Shown in pieces: positions 35,244 through 47,745 of a stretch of 64,000 bases of DNA; the first letter of the stretch is position 1; every line of letters begins with the position of its first letter. The stretch spans positions 4,030,121-4,094,120 of the forward strand of contig SCFE01000005.1 of assembly GCA_004352715.1 (NCBI GenBank). The letters are read 5' to 3'. Below the pieces are notes generated by a model, which saw only the letters and a program-made list of their open reading frames with translations, was not told the DNA's origin and made no database searches. A program made the position numbers and the translations under genes. Origin of the DNA: Hofstenia miamia (taxonomy: Eukaryota > Xenacoelomorpha > Acoela).

Positions 35244-37290
35244 AACAATTTTCGCAAGGGTAATTTTCAGTATTGGAGAAATGTGCGCTTTCCGGCATAA
35301 TTTATAAAAAGTGAGCTTAATTTATGATGAAGTTTCCAGAAGCAGAATTGGCTTAAGATAGCGAGTGAATCACAGTAAAAATGATATGCAATTCGAAAAA
35401 AACTGACAAGCATTAATGCATAATGTCAAATACTACGTCTAAATCCCTAGATAGGTTTGTAATAAGATGTAAAAAAATTTTTTGTAATGAGTAAAACCAT
35501 TGTGTGTGTAATAGTATTAGGTGTTTTATGTCAATTTTACATACTTTGATATAAATTTATTATTGTAATCAGATTGGTTTATTTTCTTGAGAGTATCAAA
35601 GATTTGCAAAGTAAGAGCATTAAGTTGGATCTTTGCAAAACGATAGAGGTTAGGTTCATATAAATTGGTTTATATGTAGTGGTATCAGTTTTACCAGAGA
35701 TGGACATGGACCGAAAACTTGAGCCCAAGCCCAATCCGACCATTAGGCACGGCTCATTTATATTAATGCCAACTCAGGCCATTTTTATAATACTTGTAAA
35801 AAAATTCCAAAATATGAATTATATTTTTCAAATTTATAACGATACCTTATATAAATTTCAATTTAATTTTTGTGTGCACTGCTGCGGAATAGTGAGTTTT
35901 TTTAAATGCCGCCTATCTTTTCCATTTCTTCGGCCCATGCTGTCTCTGAGTTTTACATTTTTATCAGTCTATAATAATTGCTGAGGGATATGAAATAATT
36001 TGTGTATCTATATTTAATCAAAATTCAATACATTATTGGCTGAAATCGAAATACAATTTTTTTAGGCGCATTCTAAGTACCACCGCTGATATTTTACAAA
36101 CATTTAAGACAAACATTAATGATGAGTCAAAAACTTAAGACAACCATGTTACATAATTACAATGCTGTTTTACCCATACCAAGTTTTATACCTTTTCCTA
36201 TGGGAGTGTGGTAAATTTTTTAATTATATAACAGTCAATAATCTGAGCCTATTTGAATAATAGTGAGATGTGACATCAATGCATGCGTGATCAACAATTT
36301 TGCAACTGCGTCTACTTGAGTTAAATTTGCAACTGAATCACATTTTCAATGGTAAATTGATAGTGACATGCTTTTCAGAAGAACACTTTTATACATTTTC
36401 ATGAATCTCAACAAATTTAACAATGATATTGTCAACTTCTTCAACCACTTGTAAGGATAGAGAGTCCCACTATGCTTATTTACTGAACGATGAAATCACT
36501 TTAGAAATGCTTTGTATATAAATGTAGAAAATATATTTGCTATATATCGTAGTCAATTGTCAAAATTTCAGAAAATATTAACAAGATGAACGTCTATTTC
36601 ACGCACCTACAAAAATTTTGAAAGCCTGCTATTTCGCTAGGCACATGTTTTAAAATAGTTGTCATTAATCCCTACCAATACGCCTTCTGCAGTTGAACTT
36701 CTCCGACCATAGTGTTCAGCAAAATGTGATAACTTTGTAGTTATTCAATTCGTTCCCAAGCCCCCATAATGCAGATATGTACGACACTCGGGCTAATTAA
36801 TAAGTAAAAATCTTTCAAATTCCGATGCATTTTATCCCATGGTAGAATGTTCCGAAAACTTTCACCATTGCTAAATGTAAGTGGTGTTTACATAGCAATG
36901 TATTCAAATTGCACTCGCCACTTGATCACAAAGTATCTTTTGAACTCCGTTTAGATATCGCTCAGCTGCTTCCCCTTTTCTAAAATTATGCAAAGCAGCG
37001 AATTGCCAGCAGAAGTTCCAAAGATTTCGCATCTAGTTCATTAGTAGCCTTTACTAAAAGATGCATCTATCTGGAGTTGCTATTTATTTGAAGCTTCACG
37101 AGATTTATCAACAACTAAAGTGAAAAATCGTCTTTTCGTCACGAACAATGTTTTATCAAATACAGTCAAATTTCGCGACTATGTCACCTCTCTACTATGC
37201 AACTCTCGCTATTATGCTATTTCGCTCGGTCCTTACGGGATGCACAGTAGTGAGCTTTGACTTGCACTTTGCTATGAATAAAAACGAGTA
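35244..37290. other. mostly unassigned; one hAT-like end
   Basis: At 35696-35750, CAGAGATGGACATGGACC followed by repeated GCCCAAGCCCAA-type motifs resembles a hAT left end. Between 36660 and 37150 the minus strand has G+C-richer, coding-like debris with many stops that I could not place. Confidence 0.3.
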
Positions 37291-37517
37291 TTAAGGTAAC
37301 CTATGGCACCTGGTTTCATGGTTAAGCCTCAAAATTATAAAAAAAATTTTTTTGCTGATTTACTTAGCAAAATATGTCTACTTTAGAATTGCAATCATGT
37401 TTTTTCAAAATAAAAACGATATAATGTTGTAATTTAGTTTTGTTTCATGTTCCTATCGGATACAATGCTGTATTTTATGCATCATTTCAAAAAACAACAC
37501 ATCTTTGACACAAAAGT

Positions 37518-37740
37518 TAGAGAGTCTTAATTTTGCTGCCATAGTAAAGTTTCGTATCAAAATAAAGCTCCTCCTCTATAGTTTCAGTTAGTGGGTTTTG
37601 TTCCTCATTGATAGGGGTATAGAGAGTACCTTAATTTTGCTGCCATAGTAAAGTTTCGTATCAAAATAAAGCTCCTCCTCTATAGTTTCAGTTAGTGGTT
37701 TTGTTCCTCATTGATAGGGGGTATAGAGAGTACTATATGT
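37518..37740. repeat. tandem duplication, unit about 107 bp
   Basis: Two near-identical units contain TTTTGCTGCCATAGTAAAGT and CTCCTCCTCTATAGTTTCAG. A third begins AGAGAGTAC before the gap, suggesting a longer array collapsed there. Confidence 0.85.
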
Positions 37741-37809
37741 AAAACATTCAGCTCAGAATAAGTTGTCTATTGAAGTAAATGAAGTAACAACTTCCTACCT
37801 AGAGTCAAT

Positions 37810-38351
37810 NNNNNNNNNNNNNNNNNNNNNNNNNNNNNNNNNNNNNNNNNNNNNNNNNNNNNNNNNNNNNNNNNNNNNNNNNNNNNNNNNNNNNNNNNNN
37901 NNNNNNNNNNNNNNNNNNNNNNNNNNNNNNNNNNNNNNNNNNNNNNNNNNNNNNNNNNNNNNNNNNNNNNNNNNNNNNNNNNNNNNNNNNNNNNNNNNNN
38001 NNNNNNNNNNNNNNNNNNNNNNNNNNNNNNNNNNNNNNNNNNNNNNNNNNNNNNNNNNNNNNNNNNNNNNNNNNNNNNNNNNNNNNNNNNNNNNNNNNNN
38101 NNNNNNNNNNNNNNNNNNNNNNNNNNNNNNNNNNNNNNNNNNNNNNNNNNNNNNNNNNNNNNNNNNNNNNNNNNNNNNNNNNNNNNNNNNNNNNNNNNNN
38201 NNNNNNNNNNNNNNNNNNNNNNNNNNNNNNNNNNNNNNNNNNNNNNNNNNNNNNNNNNNNNNNNNNNNNNNNNNNNNNNNNNNNNNNNNNNNNNNNNNNN
38301 NNNNNNNNNNNNNNNNNNNNNNNNNNNNNNNNNNNNNNNNNNNNNNNNNNN
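37810..38351. other. assembly gap
   Basis: Run of N. Frames spanning it are artefacts. Confidence 1.
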
Positions 38352-38647
38352 GTTTTAAATATAAGGAAAAATTCTCTGTCATGAAGTAATACTTACAAAG
38401 GACTTTGTAAAACATTTTTTAAATCCTGTTTACTTTGAATAGATCAGGAGAAAAATGGATTCTAATTTTTACTATTTATTCAATATGCGACAGCCATTTT
38501 GAATTTTTTTCATATTTTGAAGCAAGTTGCAAATTTTTTCTCAAAACTTTCTAAACTACATGAGAATGTCTAGCAATTATATGCAATAGATTTTTTTAAG
38601 CAGCCAACCATAAAAAAAAATTTTTCAGGTGCCAAGAGTTACCTTAA

Positions 38648-39700
38648 GATTAAGAGTTTTTATTCTTAGAGGGCCATAGAAAACAAGGCCCAGCACGGTA
38701 CTTCAAAAATATCTAATTTTAGTAACAAATCAGATGAACACAAGTGTAATTGCTGTATTTTTGTTTGACAAATGTACTGTAAATATTGGAAAAAAAATAA
38801 GTTTGTTGAAAAAACATCGTTTACACCAGATTTCTAAGACACAAGTATGCATCCCGGTTTTATATAAGCAAATTATGATCTGCTTCCATTAACGTAATAT
38901 GTCTCAAAGATAAACAAAATATTCATATTTACTAGAAGTAAACAGTGAAAAACAAAAAACTTTATTTTCGAAAAAGTTTTGATAGAAGGTTTGCTTATTC
39001 TAATTAAATGTATGATATTCTAACACTATGGAGATTTAAATAAAGGGAACTAATCTATTAGAAAACGCTTACTGCATCGACAAATAATGTAATAATTAGA
39101 ACATAAGCTGAGAAACATTAAATTACGCTGATTAAATTATTCGCAATGTATTAAATATGCCTCACGACAGTTCGACAAAAATCGCAAAACAATGTATAAT
39201 ACATCTGTAACTGTACGCAATGATTTAAAATTTAGCAAAAAGTCCAGCAGGAATTATATGAAATAACAAAAATACGAATATTGTTGCATTCTAAAAATTC
39301 CCGCACTGTAATTTCTATGCAAATCTATTTCTAAGAATCATTTAAATTCTTAAAAATGAGATAGCATTTAATATATATGAGCAGAAAATTGAGTTTCAGA
39401 CGCTTGCATATTCCATAGGTTTGGGTCACAGCACGGCTAAGTAGAGCAAAACGTTAGGCATGGCACAGTTGCATTTCTGAGGAAGACTGCTATTTATAGT
39501 TGTAAATTCAAGAACAGAAAATCTATCTTTTTAGTTATTAAACATTTTCATTAGTTTAATATCAGACATATTATATATTAAAATAAACATTGACAATTAG
39601 AACCTGGTAATTTATCTGAATAGCAGTTTAAAATATAGACATACATTCATTTGTATCCTAGCCATGATTGACCTGAGATAGATATTTGTTTAAGGTAAAT
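38648..39700. other. no supported feature
   Basis: AT-rich, nothing recognised. Confidence 0.4.
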
Positions 39701-39719
39701 TATAATTTTCTTTTTAAAA

Positions 39720-40180
39720 ACTAAATATTTCATTGTTCTGCATCTCCTTTAGCAATGAATTATTTAAAAACTTTTTCTCTATACTTAATGCAGATAAAAT
39801 ATTTTGAATTGGAGGTGATTTTAAATAAAACCAGACATTGAAGGTGATGTGCTTGAAAAGTAAACATACTGTTCAAAATGAGAGGCTGCCTTGGGGGAAA
39901 GGATTGATTTGAAAATGTACTTAGTTCTAAAAGAAATTCCCTCTGTAGCGTTTAGAGATCATTAAATTGGGTATCAAGTTTCTTAAAAAAGCATGTTTTA
40001 TATCAGTAAATAATATATTTGCATAATTTGGATGACTCATTATAAATGCATTGAAAAATTGAATTATAGCACAAGTTGATAATTGCATTACTATCATTGA
40101 CACATTTCTTATACCGATAGCTAATTTTTGAAATATTACATTAAAGTGCAACCTCAAAATTTAGCTTTGAGTAAAAAACT
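39720..40180 (-). pseudogene. probable non-LTR retrotransposon C-terminal fragment
   Basis: The minus-strand frame includes KLAIGIRNVSMI and IIQFFNAFIMSHPNYANILF, the pattern of the thumb region (Y-N-slv-PhlnY-i-W) of non-LTR reverse transcriptases. The link to downstream decayed sequence is weak. Confidence 0.45.
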
Positions 40181-40312
40181 AATAAGTACTTCAAATTATC
40201 TACAGTCGAAATCCTAACCTTATTGAGATTAATGCTCCTTGGCATGGTACACGATTAACTCATGTCCGGCACAAGCTCCGAGATCATCTTGCAATTATCT
40301 CACGTAGGAACA

Positions 40313-40377
40313 GATGTTACACAAAGTGCATTTAACTTAAGTGTTTTGCTCTAGCGCAAAATCCATTGTGTAACATC
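40313..40377. repeat. short inverted repeat
   Basis: GATGTTACACAA at 40313-40324 and TTGTGTAACATC at 40366-40377 are perfect inverses around a 41-base loop. It may be a tiny foldback element. Confidence 0.7.
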
Positions 40378-41327
40378 CGCTTAAGGATTACGGCTGAAGT
40401 ATCAAATATTTTTAGTTGTCGGTTAAAGCAAAATATTAGTTTTGCGTTTGAGTCTTCTTAAATGATTCTAATCATAACGTACAACAAACTGACTAGTCAA
40501 AGTGCGAAACAAATGGAATAATATTACAAAATCGGCTGAGATTTTGCCGCCCACTCTTGTACATGCATGTTTTAGAACAGTTAAAAAATACACTGGAGGA
40601 TTTTAATCCCTGAACTTAATCGCTTAAGTAGCATCTTAATACATTTCTACTATTAACATAGAAGCCAATGTATTACTATGTTTGAAGCAGAATTTTATTC
40701 TCAATGGAGCCAAATGGAAGTGAGGCAAGTTTTTATGAACTGCAACCACAGACTTTGTGCTCAGCCGCATATTCATGCGTTAACATTTGCCACACAATTT
40801 ATATTCTTGCGCCCCCAATGGTGCCAGTCACAAAAATGCTGCTCCAAAAAACTATTTGCGATATCCTATTGCCCCAGATGACACCACACCACCACTGCCA
40901 AATATTTTGCATCCCTTGTTGCTCAGAGGATATACATTCATATGAAAAGCTAAGAATTAAAATTTAAGCTCCCTTGCTTGAAAGCCAATGCTTCAATATT
41001 TAGCAAAAATGGCTTCGAAGTAAACATCACGAAATAAATCAGTTTACACCTGACAAGGAATTATATAGACGATATACATTATACATATAATCAAACAAAT
41101 TCATTTTGTTCAAGTTATTTTTTGGGGAATTATATTTATTTTTTTGGAAAATACTAAAACAAAACCGATAAATTTCATTTTCAAGATTTTATCAATTAAT
41201 GATCAGTCACTAAAAATTCAATATATGAAAATTCAGAATTTATTCAGTAAGAATTGAATGTATGTAGATATAACTTAGTTCCTCTTAGTGTCTGATTTGT
41301 GGTGCTAAATACAAATTAAAATTAATA
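40378..41327. other. no supported feature
   Basis: Open stretches at 40678-40967 lack motifs. Lies downstream of the 14-3-3 gene. Confidence 0.4.
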
Positions 41328-41333
41328 TTTATT
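41328..41333 (-). promoter_or_regulatory. polyadenylation signal AATAAA for the 14-3-3 gene
   Basis: AATAAA on the minus strand, about 115 bases after the stop codon of the 14-3-3 reading frame. Confidence 0.5.
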
Positions 41334-41445
41334 AAAATTTAAAGCATTGACAAGTGAAAATTTACTCAATTACAAATTTCATCCAAAGAAATTGGCATTA
41401 AAATACAATTATTATGTACAATACAACAAACAGCTTTCTATATAC

Positions 41446-44423
41446 TTAGTTATCATCTGTGTGGTCCTGTGTCCAAAGCTAAACAATCAATGGTTACTTA
41501 AAAACTAATGGTAATACATGCAGAATAGAATATGTTTAAAAGTATTGCACAAAATTAATTTTGTTTTAAATTAACAAAATATATTGAATTGAAAATGGAA
41601 ACAGATGTACAAGTTCAGTCTTGATAGCAAAAAACTAAAGGAAATAAATCAATCAAACGGCAGATGTGAAGCAATAAAAGATACCAGATAAGAGAAATTA
41701 TACACTAAAACTCACTGAAATATTATCGCGAAGCAACTGCATTATAAGTGTTGCGTCCTTAGCTTTATCATCATCAGTTGTTTCCAAATCTAGCATAGCA
41801 TCATCAAAAGCCTAAAATAAATTCAATATAAATCAAATTAGTACAAGATTATAATTCAGACTTGTTTTTAATACAAATAATACTGCAGAAGTGGTTATTG
41901 TACAGACAAATTTTAGCAAAAGAAATTGTTTTATTTACAATTGAAATGCACTAATGGTAAAAATTGTTGACATGGAAAACATCAAATGAAATCAACATTT
42001 AGCAGATGAACCATTGACTCTTAATCGGACTAAAGCTACATCCAAACTTTGAATGAGTAATATATCACCCTATTTATACTTAGTTAAATAAGACTTCAAA
42101 ATACTTTTAAAAAGTGAGCGTATGAAGCAAAATAAAGAAATTAATCCAAAATAAAATGTGACTCTTGAATTGCTTTTAGACAAAAGAGGGGTTATAATCA
42201 TAACGTATAAGTCGAAAATGAAACAAATTAAAGCATTTCTAGATTCTAGAAATGATTAAGCAATTTTAGTCTAAGACATTGTTTAGAGGAAATTCCTGCA
42301 TGTCGTCGAAAGAGATTGTCAAAATTAAGAGAAAAATGACAATTATAGATCAGCGTTTTTTAGAAAAGCACTACAGCAGCGTGAAGCACATAATTTTTTG
42401 AAACAATTAACCTTATCACAGCAGAACTAAGTAGCCGCATTAATTATGAGTATTGCGTGTTGCGAAAAGTGTTACTGCATTAGATGTAAATTTAAGTAAT
42501 TTTCTTGACGTCAATGATTGAAACATTTGCTACATTTTTTTCAGAGTATATCGTGTCCTAATAACTCAACGTTATAAAAAAAGTGAGCAATTTGTCAACA
42601 AAATGTAGTTTTTAAAATATCTGTTTTTATCTCGCGAGAACAAATGTTTTACAAAAACCGGCGGGAAATTTTTTTAAGGACAATCACTCTGTCATCATCA
42701 ATATACCGCGTTAGCTTGCTCACACTTTTCACAAATGTCAAATGTTATGGTAACATTTTTGCATTATTACAAATCACAGCGTCGATTATCACGTGATTCA
42801 AGAAAAGCAGCAGACACAACGCATATTCCTATGTGGCGAAAAATATTTGTGGCAAGTGGTCTGCAGGCGATGTAGCAAATTTGAGCTTCTATATATTATT
42901 CCTTGAGAACATTTTTACAACTCAAATTACTGATACAGTATGTGAAAATCACACCCCACTCTCTTCCAGTTAAGACAAGAAGAAAATTTTTTTGAAAATT
43001 GATATTGTACTAACCGTTTTCGCAATATGACATGCCTTTTCACTATTCTCCATTATTTCATAGTGGAACACACTATGATTTAATGCTAAACCCAATTTGA
43101 CAGGATGAGTGGCAGGGAGTGATGAAGCATGTGTATTTGCGGTTTCATATGCCTTCGAGGCATCTAAGATGGATTCTAAACAAATGTTTTCAAAAACGCA
43201 GAGGAAGGCTGCTTCTTAACAGAAAGAACATTAAATCATATTTGAAATAACAGCATGTATTATGTGAATTTTAGTGGATTCTTTAAATGCAAATAACTTG
43301 TGATACAATTTCACTTAATACTACGAATTGTAAAATTGATTACGTTTGTCATAAGAAATGAATTCATACTATTTATAAATTTTTGATAATGGAGTCAGAA
43401 ACACGTGGATTTACTAGTGTTTGCAGTATTTAGTAATGAAATTTGAAATAACATGACCGCCTTTTCTCAAATAACAAGAATATGAGACATGTAGAGCAAG
43501 AACTATAATCTATATTGACTTCCTGTGATAATTATGATTTTACTGTTTCAACTTAACTCAAAACGTATGCAAAACTAATATCTACGTTTCCGATTGACGT
43601 TGACATCAGTTGAGGGTTCACAGAGATATCGACAATAATCGCCTTTCATTTTCATAAAAAACACATAACAATCAGCAGAACTCTCGTTAGGATCTTGAAG
43701 AAATGAATCGTCCAGCAGTTTCTAAACATAAAACCGTGTTCTTAAGTAGGCTGAAAAATTTTTAAAAAAATTACTTATTTATGATTCTGTAGTTAATTCA
43801 TTGGAATATTACTTAAGGCTAATGTAGATTTAGAAATTTGACTAACAATTCTACATCAAATTAAAATACAACATGCACTCTTTTAAAACAGTTAACACGT
43901 TGTTAACACAAGAACTTCAAGGTATAAAAAGTAGCAAAACACTTGACAAAGAAGCAGTAACTACAAACAATTAAATCACTTTTAATGAATCCAGAAACAT
44001 GACAACACGTTACAAAAATGTTAACTAACCGTTCTCAATCCACCTTGAAATTGTAAAAGTGAAAATACATTCAACAACCTGGACAATAAGCTGAAAAATA
44101 GATAAAATACTAACGATGATTTCATTGGATTTGGCCTCAAGTTCTTTAAATATTTTCATACGGTAGTTGAAGGCTAGCTTTTTCAAACGCTCATCAGTTG
44201 TCTTCGCTTCAACGCTCGCTATATTTCTGTAGGCACTGCGCCTGGCCCCCACCTGATTTTTAAAAGCAACCGAAAACAAATTACGTTCATCTTCGTTCAA
44301 GCTGTCGCCTCTACTAATTACTAACTGCACTAATTTACACATTTGATCGACCATTTCGTCATGTCGATCAGCTTGTTCGGCTAATTTCGCCATCATTACC
44401 ATGTCCTCTCGAGTTGTTGCCAT
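41446..44423 (-). CDS. 14-3-3 protein, five exons
   Basis: Exons on the minus strand: 44423-44115, 43721-43586, 43175-43015, 41811-41716 and 41478-41446. All junctions are GT-AG and in phase, giving 244 residues, the normal 14-3-3 length. These dimeric adaptors bind phosphoserine/phosphothreonine proteins in the cytosol. Opening [17 protein letters not shown], then [40 protein letters not shown] and [10 protein letters not shown] follow the family in order. The phosphopeptide pocket is complete: K55, R62, R134, Y135, N181 and W236. Sequence elsewhere is divergent (for example RYLCEPS where RYLAEF is usual), and the tail after LWT is only seven residues, without the usual acidic extension. I cannot assign an isoform. 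An in-frame upstream ATG would add 14 hydrophobic residues; the start at MATTRED fits the family better. Confidence 0.93.
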
Positions 44424-44614
44424 GAAAATGAACAAAAACACTAAAAAGATCAATAAATTGTACATACTTAAAATATAAAATTATGTTTTGCATGTAAAAT
44501 CTTTTCTAAGTATTTGAAGACAGCTATATTAAAGAAAATTGCTAAGTATATTTAAAAATTCCCATTTCTATCTGTCAAATTAATAAGTTGTACTAAAGGG
44601 ATGATGCTTTTAGT
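44424..44614. other. presumed 14-3-3 promoter and 5' UTR
   Basis: Short AT-rich interval between the 14-3-3 start codon and a retrotransposon fragment. No TATA box or other element could be fixed. Confidence 0.3.
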
Positions 44615-45345
44615 ATTTCTTTTTCTGTATATCCCCCTTCTGACCTGCCTCGCCCTGTGAAATTTTCTCTACATCATACCCATCTTGGAGTTAAACTTGC
44701 TGCAAACTTAAATTGGCCTTTACATGTGTCTTTGCGCCTCCGCAAAGCTAATTCCTCACTCATTGCCCTCTTCCGCAATGTTCCTTTTAATTCCCCAGCT
44801 GCTGTGAAACACTCTGTTCAAGTCCATTCTACGCTTTTCCCTGTTGGTGGCCTTCTCGCGCCTTTTTCCACTCAATGGAACGGTTCCAGAAGCCTGATTT
44901 CAAATGGATCACTCCCTTTCCATACAAAGACGCTCTTCTAAAATTCTTCACTCTCCCGCTGTCGCTCTATTCCATGCGTGTGTAATAGCTCCTTCTGTGT
45001 AATAGCTTGCTCACTCGCAAATTAGACCTTGATCCTTTTAATTTCATAAAGTTCTCTAATTCCCGCTCCACTCGCTCTGATGATGTTGTCACTTTCTCCA
45101 TTCGTCGTCCCAAGAAACATCGCACAATTCACTCGTTTTTCAATCGTGCTTGTACTGCTGCTAATTACACCTTGACTCTCAACCCTCCAACAACGATTGA
45201 TTTCTTCTCCCCGCCGCCGAGCTTCAAGAAATCTTTGATGCCTTTTCTCTTTGCGGAGCCCTTCCCCAAATTCGCCTACACTTCCATCTCCTACTACTTT
45301 ATCTCTTGTGACTGTCCTCACCGCCCCAAAACTTGACTTGATTTT
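44615..45345 (+). pseudogene. non-LTR retrotransposon C-terminal fragment
   Basis: Frame with HTHLGVKLAANLNWPLHVS, the (Y/H)LGv thumb motif, then KANSSLIALFRN. After a shift it reads LDLDPFNFIKFSNSRSTRS to about 45335, matching the RT tail ending near ACTAANYTL. It is G+C-richer than its surroundings and than the other non-LTR copies, so probably a different family or younger insertion. Confidence 0.75.
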
Positions 45346-45849
45346 ATATTTTTGTAGTGTTAGTTTATTATTATAAGAAATTATAAATCTACAATGCTGA
45401 GATATGTAACAAGACTAATCTAACAGTCTGTGTGTTCGCAAATCTGGCGCTCTTCTGTTAATTGATTTAAATGGCTTATCAGCAAGCTTTTGATTCATTA
45501 CATTAAATAAATAGCATGTCTTTCGATGTTATGCATTAATCTTCAAATGCCTTTTTACAAAATATGCTTTTAATTAGATTAATATCAAATGAAAATGATG
45601 GCTATTCTTGTTAAAACCCAACATTGAGTTTAAGAAGTTTATGGATTGGAGTTTCGCATGTCAGAATTAAGTTCATCTGCTGACTATGTGCTTACATCAA
45701 GGGTTTCATAGCAATGATATTTTAGGAGGCGGAACCTAATCCAGAATCGCCAATATTCACACAATACTATTTTGCCATCACTAGAGTGTATTTTCAGTTT
45801 AAGATTAAATTTCCAAAAGAACTCGCTACGTTATTTACTGAAAGGGGTG
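45346..45849. other. no supported feature
   Basis: AT-rich, nothing recognised. Confidence 0.4.
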
Positions 45850-45865
45850 GATATGCAACAGGGAT

Positions 45866-45985
45866 CAAACATGATTAATCTTCAACGCGATTAATCGAGA
45901 TTAATCTATCGTGCTGGTCAAGTAGATTAGATTAATCGTAAAAAGCGTGCTCGATTAATCTAGATTATTCTAATTAAGTTGATGC
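45866..45985. mobile_element. probable hAT end with GATTAATC motifs
   Basis: CAGGGATCAAACATGATTAATC followed by repeated GATTAATC over about 120 bases resembles a hAT terminus with subterminal binding motifs. It may belong with the dimerisation-domain fragment at 48107-48290. The opposite end was not found. Confidence 0.45.
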
Positions 45986-46639
45986 TTATGCATTCAGTTG
46001 CGTGTTGTCATTTTCGGTTTGATCTTATCTATGGCCACAAATTCTTGTGTCATCAATGATCAATTACTTTACTCTGCTTGATACACTGTTTTAACATTAA
46101 TTATTATTAGCAAAACCGCGATTTGCTAAGGACTATTATGTATCATTGAGATTGGGCGAATATTTTATTTATGTATATATATCCATATAACCATGTATAA
46201 TCATCTCATAATAAAACATGTATAATTTCAATGTTTATAGAAAGAGAAATCCTATGCATGCAATCAATGCATTTTTTTCCCTGGGAATTTCCTACATTTT
46301 ATACATTAAATGATGCTATGAGGAATTTTTGATTTTCTACTTGCAAAATATTTATGTGTGTGAAATATTTGCTAAATGTATGGTATGTCTAAAGTATTAT
46401 AATATGATAAAGAAATTCTATGTTGCTAAGTCAAACCTAGAAACATACAGGGTGACACAGCTAAAAGTTAAGATTTGAATATTTAATAACATTTTATTGA
46501 GTAGGGTAGCATTAAAACTTTTGATTTAATTATGTATATGAGTTATTGGCAATTAACTTTCAACCAATTGAATGTGACCTTCATAATTCTTAAAAGAGCA
46601 GTACTCATTTAGTTTGATACACACTAATTGCCTTTTTTC

Positions 46640-47745
46640 TTTTTGTCTTACTCTGTTGAACAAAGGGCCAAATGAGCTGCCTAGCTAGAATGCATGGAAA
46701 GTGTAACTGCAGTACAAAGTAAATTCCGAAGTGTTTATGGCAAACATGCTGAAACTCCCAGTGCAGCAACTATCAATAAATGGCACCAGAAATTAATGAA
46801 CACAGGAAATGTGCTGAACTCCACCAGGCAGAGGGTTTCAACAGCAACGTCAAGTGAAATGAAGAAAAACGTTCAGCAGCATTTTGCTGTGTTTCCTCAC
46901 TCCTCTACTCGACGAGCTGCGTTATCATTGCACATCAGTCGTGAATCTGCTCGTAGATGCTCTAAGACAGATAAGTGGCATCCGTATAAAATCCACATAC
47001 TGCAAGCCTTAAGTGAGGAAGACTATGCCAATCGTCTGGCATTTGCCCGTGACGAGTTGATGAGGCGTCAGGACCCAGTCCATGGTAAAAATCTGGTGTT
47101 CTCTGATGAAGCACATTTTCATCTCGATGGGAATGTTAATCGGCACAATCATAGGTACTGGGCACAAACTAACCCTCTGTGAACAGCAACGAAGCAACTG
47201 CATTCACCAAGAATAACAGTTTGGGCCGCAATTNNNNNNNNNNNNNNNNNNNNNNNNNNNNNNNNNNNNNNNNNNNNNNNNNNNNNNNNNNNNNNNNNNN
47301 NNNNNNNNNNNNNNNNNNNNNNNNNNNNNNNNNNNNNNNNNNNNNNNNNNNNNNNNNNNNNNNNNNNNNNNNNNNNNNNNNNNNNNNNNNNNNNNNNNNN
47401 NNNNNNNNNNNNNNNNNNNNNNNNNNNNNNNNNNNNNNNNNNNNNNNNNNNNNNNNNNNNNNNNNNNNNNNNNNNNNNNNNNNNNNNNNNNNNNNNNNNN
47501 NNNNCATGCCGTGGCCACCTCGTTCCCCGGACATCACGCCTTGTGATTTCTACCCGTGGGGATATATCAAGAGTGTCGTGTATTCTATACCATCTGGAAC
47601 GATCACGGAGTTGAAGAACAAAATTATTGATGCATTTCAATTGGTGACGCCTGACACGTTAAATGCAGTTTTTGACAATTATAAAGAACGACTTCTACAC
47701 CTTGTACAACTTGAAGGAAAACATATTGAAGCATATAATTTGTGA
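46640..47745 (+). pseudogene. mariner/Tc1-superfamily transposase, with stops and a gap
   Basis: The frame begins YSVEQRAK before 46673 and is then hit by TGA (46673-46675) and TAG (46682-46684). It continues from ATG 46694 through the helix-turn-helix region and LVFSDEAHFHLDGNVNRHN, which holds the first catalytic aspartate. A third in-frame stop (TGA, 47180-47182) precedes RITVWAAI at the gap. After the gap come PPRSPDITPCDFYPWGYIK with the third catalytic position and a C-terminal helix ending at 47743-47745. The second catalytic aspartate falls in the gap. Three nonsense codons make the copy inactive even though its ends look fresh. Confidence 0.85.
47234..47504. other. assembly gap
   Basis: Run of N inside the transposase. 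Open frames across it are artefacts. Confidence 1.

Larger units (their letters stand above)
37295..38643. mobile_element. TTAA-flanked DNA transposon or MITE
   Basis: Left end GGTAACCTATGGCACCTG and right end, reversed, GGTAACTCTTGGCACCTG are both bordered by TTAA (37291-37294 and 38644-38647). Poly-A/poly-T runs follow inside each end. The centre contains a tandem duplication and a 542-base assembly gap, so coding capacity is unknown. Confidence 0.75.

Noticed and set aside
37763-38415. About 200-codon frames on both strands
   Set aside because: Almost entirely N; artefacts of the gap.
44424-44465. Fourteen-residue hydrophobic N-terminal extension on the 14-3-3 protein
   Set aside because: 14-3-3 proteins are cytosolic and the internal ATG gives the normal family start; the extension is probably 5' UTR.
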